This document shows positions 6,515-10,058 of a DNA stretch of 10,058 nucleotides, piece after piece. The notes under the pieces were generated by a model. It worked only from the letters and a program-made list of their open reading frames with translations, did no database searches and was not told where the DNA came from. The stretch comes from CAZTLI01 sp964614375 (GTDB taxonomy: Bacteria > Chloroflexota > Anaerolineae > Aggregatilineales > Phototrophicaceae). Positions within the stretch are counted from its first letter, which is position 1; the number at the start of each line of letters is the position of its first letter. The translations under genes and the position numbers were made by a program. The DNA is taken from contig CAZTLI010000175.1 of NCBI GenBank assembly GCA_964614375.1, forward strand, positions 1-10,058. The letters are read 5' to 3'.

Positions 6515-6581
6515 TGTGGGCGTAGCCTACGCGATAGTACCTGATAACGACGAAAGGGATACGCCCACAGACGTATCCCTT
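6515..6581 (-). other. Structured intergenic element with alternative stems
   Basis: This lies between the cold-shock gene and the small-protein pair. AAGGGATACG (6554-6563) is perfectly complementary to CGTATCCCTT (6572-6581), a 10-bp stem with an 8-nt loop. TGTGGGCGTA (6515-6524) is equally complementary to TACGCCCACA (6560-6569), so the loop and one arm of the first hairpin can pair instead with the distal segment; both folds cannot form at once. GCGTAG-C-CTACGC (6520-6532) is a third inverted repeat overlapping the distal arm. In the minus direction it is 35 nt after the csp stop and 29 nt before the 70-aa gene. It may terminate csp (the trailing T-run is only three bases), regulate the downstream pair, or be a short palindromic repeat element. 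Confidence 0.5.
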
Positions 6582-6615
6582 AGATTGTCATGTTCAATGC
6601 TTGAAAGCGACTGGC

Positions 6616-6831
6616 TTAGTCGGTGACGACTTTGACGGCGCTGGCTTGCAAGCCCTTTTTGCCCTGTGTGATTTCGAATTCCACGCGCGCCCCTTCATCG
6701 AGCGTGCGGAAACCGCCGGTCTGAATTTCGGAATAGTGGACGAAGAGGTCTTCGCCATTCTCTTGCGAAATGAAACCAAAGCCCTTGTCGGGGTTGAACC
6801 ACTTCACTGTACCTTGCGAACGATTTGCCAT
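6616..6831 (-). CDS. Cold-shock protein (CspA family)
   Basis: This 71-residue protein is a single cold-shock domain, the usual length for the family. It has GTVKWFNPDKGFGFI with RNP1 (KGFGFI, 16-21), RNP2 as LFVHYS (29-34), then TLDEGARVEFEITQGKKGLQASAV. Family members bind single-stranded RNA and DNA, melt RNA structure and act as chaperones or antiterminators in the cytoplasm. The ATG at 6829-6831 has a good AGGAG (plus strand 6841-6845) 9 nt upstream. It stands alone, with terminators before it (7091-7125) and a structured element after it. A leader well over 100 nt is likely, as is common for cold-inducible members, but whether this copy is cold-induced cannot be told. Confidence 0.96.
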   Translation of the reverse strand: MANRSQGTVKWFNPDKGFGFISQENGEDLFVHYSEIQTGGFRTLDEGARVEFEITQGKKGLQASAVKVVTD

Positions 6832-6971
6832 TGTTATTCACTCCTGAATAATTGGTTTTGCCTCAACCTGCCATGTACACATATCCAACTATTTCAGGAT
6901 GCGAACTACATACACAAATCTTGTTGGAGGGGATTGTTGATGTAGCAAGCTCTTGTGTCTTCTCTGCTTAG

Positions 6972-6999
6972 GTTATAGGGTGCATAACCACTGCACCAA
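6972..6999 (-). promoter_or_regulatory. Promoter candidate for csp with overlapping palindrome
   Basis: On the minus strand TTGGTG (6999-6994), a 16-nt spacer and TATAAC (6977-6972) form a plausible sigma-70 site. The start would be near 6965, giving a leader of about 134 nt. GGTTAT-N7-ATAACC (6971-6989) overlaps the -10 and spacer and could be an operator. Confidence 0.35.
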
Positions 7000-7090
7000 T
7001 GTGGCGAGACCCTATGTCTCAGTAAACCACATCGCACGTTAAGGATAACACAGGTTGGTCTGAAAATGATAGAGGAATTTTTCAGAAATC

Positions 7091-7125
7091 AAAAAACACA
7101 GGACAGCGTTTGACGCGCCCTGTGT
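7091..7125 (-). terminator. Strong rho-independent terminator of GSI-alpha gene
   Basis: On the minus strand ACACAGG (7102-7096 is the distal arm's partner; arms 7119-7125 and 7096-7102) forms a 7-bp stem whose 16-nt interior can extend with GCG/CGC pairs. Six T residues (complement of 7091-7096) overlap and follow the stem. It sits 55 bp past the stop codon, the expected place to end glutamine synthetase transcription before csp. Confidence 0.8.
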
Positions 7126-7180
7126 GGGTGTGATTCATCGCCAGGCTGATTGGCTGACGGTTGAAATGCGGACTCGCGAT

Positions 7181-8524
7181 TTAGACCGTCTCCAGATAGC
7201 GTTCGATTTCCCAGTTGGAGACGCGGATGCGATACGCATCCCATTCGGCGGCACGGGCGCGGTAATAGGCATCGTACAGGTGGTCGCCTAATGCCCCCCG
7301 AATCACATCATTGTCTTTGAGGGCGTCGAGGGCTTCGCGCAGGGTGCCGGGCAGGACGCTTACACCGTGGGCTTCACGCTCTTCGGGTGTCCACTCAAAC
7401 ACGTCTTCGTTGATAGCGGCGGGCGCTTTCATCTTTTTGGCGATGCCATCGAGTCCCGCTTCGAGCATGGTCGCGAAGGCCAGATAGGGATTGGCGCTGG
7501 GGTCGGGAAAACGCAGTTCGATGCGCGTGCTCTTTTCGCGTCCGGGTGTATAGCGCGGGACACGGACGAGGGCGCTGCGATTGCGCTGGGCCCAGCAGAC
7601 ATAGACGGGCGCTTCGTAACCGGGCGTCAGGCGTTTGTAGCTGTTGACCGTGGGCGCGACGATGGCACTCAGGGCGCTGGCGTGGGTCATTAACCCGGTC
7701 ATGAATTGATAGGCCGTCTCGCTGAGTTTGTATTCGTCCGCCGCGTCATAGAAGGCGTTGTCGTCACCTCTGAACAAACTTTGATGACAGTGCATCCCGC
7801 TGCCGTTTTGCCCGAAAATGGGCTTGGGCATGAAGGACGCAATCAGCCCCTGTTTAGCCGCGACCCCTTTCACCGTATATTTAAACGTGATGGCATTGTC
7901 GGCGCTGTGGAGCGCGTCACTGTATTTAAAGTCGATTTCGTGCTGCCCGATGGCGACTTCGTGGTGATTCATCTCCACTTTGATATTGAGCTTTTGCAGC
8001 GTGGTGGTGATTTCGCTGCGGACGCGCTCGGCCTCGTCGCCGGGACTGAAGTCGAAATAACCGCCGACATCATGCGGCACGGAATCCAGCACCGATTTGC
8101 CGCCGTTGGTGCGCCGGAACAGGAAAAATTCCAGTTCGGGGCCAATGTTATAGGCGCTGAAGCCCATCTGATTGGCTTTTTCAACCGCGCGCCGCAGGAT
8201 ATAACGCGGGTCGCCGGGGAAGGGGTCGCCATCAGCCGTAAGCACGTCGCAAATCACGCGCGCCCGCAGCGGCGGTTCGGTCACCCAGGGCAGCGGACGA
8301 TAGGTCACGGCGTCGGGCATCAGGCGCATATCGCTCTCCTGAATGCGCGCGAAACCATAGATAGACGAGCCATCGAACCACAGGCCGGCGTCGAACACCT
8401 CTTCCAGATGCTGGCTCAAAATGGTGACGCTTTTGGTCACGCCCAGAATGTCGGTGAACTGCAAGTCAATCAGTTCGATATTGTTCTTCTTGATGTCTTT
8501 CAATACATCAGCTTGTGTATACAT
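7181..8524 (-). CDS. glnA: Glutamine synthetase type I, GSI-alpha-like
   Basis: This 447-residue protein should make glutamine from glutamate, ammonia and ATP. Conserved elements: DGSSIYGF (51-58), GPELEFF with metal ligands E130 and E132, VEMNHHEVAIGQHEID with E184, E189 and E196, GSGMHCHQS with H245, the KRLTPGYEAP flap with E304, and RIELRFPDPSANPYLAF with E336 and R338. Length and C-terminus (EEREAHGVSVLPGTLREAL, ending VSNWEIERYL) match the GSI-alpha form of Firmicutes and others, which lacks adenylylation; the equivalent of the modified Tyr region reads EDVFEW. R60 (GFARIQESD) corresponds to the Arg that mediates glutamine feedback in Bacillus GS. The ATG is preceded by AGGAA (8533-8537) 8 nt upstream. 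It follows the GSI-beta-type paralog by 115 bp, with a terminator in between, so its expression may depend on read-through. The alternative of a gamma-glutamylpolyamine synthetase is less likely given the full GS motif set. Confidence 0.95.
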   Translation of the reverse strand: MYTQADVLKDIKKNNIELIDLQFTDILGVTKSVTILSQHLEEVFDAGLWFDGSSIYGFARIQESDMRLMPDAVTYRPLPWVTEPPLRARVICDVLTADGDPFPGDPRYILRRAVEKANQMGFSAYNIGPELEFFLFRRTNGGKSVLDSVPHDVGGYFDFSPGDEAERVRSEITTTLQKLNIKVEMNHHEVAIGQHEIDFKYSDALHSADNAITFKYTVKGVAAKQGLIASFMPKPIFGQNGSGMHCHQSLFRGDDNAFYDAADEYKLSETAYQFMTGLMTHASALSAIVAPTVNSYKRLTPGYEAPVYVCWAQRNRSALVRVPRYTPGREKSTRIELRFPDPSANPYLAFATMLEAGLDGIAKKMKAPAAINEDVFEWTPEEREAHGVSVLPGTLREALDALKDNDVIRGALGDHLYDAYYRARAAEWDAYRIRVSNWEIERYLETV

Positions 8525-8559
8525 GGTGAGATTTCCTTTATCGCTTTGCTAGTGCCTAC

Positions 8560-8599
8560 AAAAAAATGTCGTACCACCGACGGTCAAGCCAGTGGTACG
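8560..8599 (-). terminator. Terminator/attenuator between the two GS genes
   Basis: On the minus strand CGTACCAC pairs with GTGGTACG (plus-strand arms 8592-8599 and 8570-8577), a perfect 8-bp stem with a 14-nt loop, followed by ACA and seven T residues (complement of 8560-8566). It begins 41 bp after the upstream GS stop codon. Only about 35 nt remain before the next ATG and I see no good -10 box there, so this looks like partial termination setting the ratio of the two enzymes. Confidence 0.75.
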
Positions 8600-8639
8600 C
8601 TTACTCACAGATGGCGATTAAAACCGGTCGATAATCGGA

Positions 8640-10058
8640 TTACGCATCGAGATAGAGGGTAAATTCGTAGGGATGCGGGCGCATCGCCACCTGATCCTGT
8701 TCCTGCGTCTGTTTGTAGTCGATATACATATCAATGTAATCTTTGGTGAAGACATCGCCTTCGAGCAGGAAGCCGTGATCTTGCTGAAGCGCACACAACG
8801 CCCCCCCCAGACTGCCCGGTACAGTCGCGGTCTCGATACCCGCTTCATACAGGTCAACATCGGTCGGGTCGCCGGGGTCGATTTTGTTCTTGATACCGTC
8901 CAGCCCTGCCATCAGCAGCGCGGGCAGCGCCAGATAGGGATTGGCTGTGGGGTCGGGGAAGCGGGTTTCGATCCGTTTGGCTTTGGGACTGTTCAGATAG
9001 GTCGGAATCCGCACGGCTGCCGAACGATTCCGCGCCGAATAGACCAGATTAACAGGCGCTTCGTAACCGGGCACGAGACGACGGTAGCTGTTGGTCGTCG
9101 GGTTGGTGAAGGCCAAAATCGCCGCCGCATGTTTGAGCACACCGCCGATGTAATACAGCGCCATGTCGCTCAGGTTGGCATACTTATCGCCATAGAACAG
9201 GGTGTTGCCACCTTTCCACAGGCTTTGATGGACGTGCATCCCCGAACCATTGTCCTGAAACAGCGGTTTGGGCATAAAGGTGGCGATGAGGCCATTTTTC
9301 GCGGCGACATTTTTGACGACGTACTTATACAACAGCACCTTATCCGCCATATTCAACAGCGTATCAAAACGCATGTCGATTTCGGCCTGTCCCGCGCCGC
9401 CGACCTCATGGTGATGGACTTCTATCGCAATGCCGACATCCATCATGGTCTTGACCATCTCGGCGCGCACGTCCTGCGTCTTATCTAATGGTGGGACGGG
9501 GAAATAGCCCTCTTTGATGCGATTGAGATAGCTCATTGCCGGGTCGGGCGAGGCGCTGTTCCAGAAACCCTCGTGCGAATCGACTTCGTAATAGCTCTTG
9601 TTGGGGCCGGTTTCGTAACGCACATTGCTGAACATAAAAAATTCGGCTTCTGGCCCAAAGTAGACGGTATCGGCGATACCCGTTTCTTTCAAATAGGCTT
9701 CGGCACGGCGGGCGAAACCGCGCGGGTCGTTGGCGTAGGGTTCGCGGGTGATGGGATCATAGACATCGCAGAACAGCACCAGCGTCGGATATTTAAAAAA
9801 TGGATCGACAAAGGCGGTGTGCAAATCTGCCATCAGAATCATATCGGATTCGTTGATGTGCTGGAAGCCGCGCACACTCGACCCATCAAACCCGAAACCT
9901 TCTTCAAAATTATCGACCTCGACCATCGACAGCGGCATACTGAAATGCTGATGAATACCGCGAATATCGACAAAGCGTAAATCCAATTCCAGAATATCGT
10001 TATCTACCGCCCACTTCAGGAGCGCGGCAGGTGTGGCTTTGGCGGAGGCAGGCGGCAC
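8640..10058 (-). CDS. glnA: Glutamine synthetase type I, GSI-beta-like (5' edge)
   Basis: The window contains 472 residues, near the full length of GSI-beta (about 469 in enterics). A GTG codon falls exactly on the window edge; it may be the start, or the true start may lie a little upstream. Conserved elements: DGSS (58-61), FGPEAEFFMF with E137 and E139, IEVHHHEVGGAGQAEID with E213, E218 and E226, GSGMHVHQSLWK with H275, RLVPGYEAPV with E333, and RIETRFPDPTANPYLA with E364 and R366. The long mid-segment (NSASPDPAMSYLNRIKEGYF) and the C-terminus KTQ..MRPHPYEFTLYLD fit GSI-beta. The adenylylation region reads DLYEAG: the tyrosine (Y404 here) is kept but the usual LYDLP context is lost and the loop is shortened, so regulation by GlnE is uncertain. 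A separate terminator follows, then the GSI-alpha-like paralog on the same strand. Confidence 0.95.
   Translation of the reverse strand: MPPASAKATPAALLKWAVDNDILELDLRFVDIRGIHQHFSMPLSMVEVDNFEEGFGFDGSSVRGFQHINESDMILMADLHTAFVDPFFKYPTLVLFCDVYDPITREPYANDPRGFARRAEAYLKETGIADTVYFGPEAEFFMFSNVRYETGPNKSYYEVDSHEGFWNSASPDPAMSYLNRIKEGYFPVPPLDKTQDVRAEMVKTMMDVGIAIEVHHHEVGGAGQAEIDMRFDTLLNMADKVLLYKYVVKNVAAKNGLIATFMPKPLFQDNGSGMHVHQSLWKGGNTLFYGDKYANLSDMALYYIGGVLKHAAAILAFTNPTTNSYRRLVPGYEAPVNLVYSARNRSAAVRIPTYLNSPKAKRIETRFPDPTANPYLALPALLMAGLDGIKNKIDPGDPTDVDLYEAGIETATVPGSLGGALCALQQDHGFLLEGDVFTKDYIDMYIDYKQTQEQDQVAMRPHPYEFTLYLDA

Larger units (their letters stand above)
6832..7180. other. csp upstream region, 349 bp, no gene
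   Basis: It holds the csp ribosome site (6841-6845), an AT-rich leader, a promoter candidate at 6972-6999, a hairpin sequence GAGAC-CCTAT-GTCTC (7006-7020) just upstream of it, and the terminator of the glutamine synthetase gene (7091-7125). I see nothing identifiable in 7021-7090. Confidence 0.6.

Noticed and set aside
7706..9488. Long plus-strand open frames (318 and 271 codons) opposite the glutamine synthetase genes
   Set aside because: They lie fully antisense to two unmistakable GS genes with every catalytic motif; long antisense frames are expected from the codon bias.

Overview
The window looks like a piece of a bacterial chromosome, most likely from an uncultured Chloroflexota (Anaerolineae-like) organism. 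That placement is inferred from style only: a large secreted protein of PPC domains joined by Pro/Thr linkers, two different type I glutamine synthetases in tandem, a tandem-TIR protein and moderate GC. No marker gene fixes the taxonomy.

Layout from left to right. (1) Positions 3-734 (+) are the 3' part of a protein with two TIR domains; its start lies outside the window. (2) Convergent to it, 815-3940 (-) encodes a 1041-residue secreted protein made almost entirely of nine PPC-type beta domains, each exactly 98 residues long, with no lysine and no cysteine. A hairpin terminator for this gene sits in the short gap between the two. (3) 3941-4616 is a non-coding divergent spacer with a good promoter candidate for the PPC gene, a weaker one for the rightward gene, hairpins and degenerate short repeats. 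(4) 4617-5780 (+) encodes a PLP enzyme of the trans-sulfuration (Cys/Met metabolism) family. (5) 6009-6486 (-) holds two small genes 13 bp apart: an unrecognised 70-residue protein and an 83-residue DUF3892-like protein. (6) A compact structured element (6515-6581) lies between this pair and a cold-shock protein gene (6616-6831, -), which has a long leader. (7) 7181-8524 and 8640-10058 (-) encode a GSI-alpha-type and a GSI-beta-type glutamine synthetase in tandem, separated by a strong terminator/attenuator hairpin; a second strong terminator follows the GSI-alpha gene.

Functionally the right half is core metabolism: ammonia assimilation by two GS paralogs, sulfur amino-acid metabolism and a cold-shock RNA chaperone. 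The left half is accessory: a probable NAD-processing or signalling TIR protein and a secreted repeat protein. I see no defence operon, transposase, integrase, CRISPR array, tRNA or rRNA. The least explained items are the small-protein pair at 6009-6486, the alternative-stem element at 6515-6581, the strict 98-residue lysine-free repeat protein, and the TIR protein whose other end is cut off.
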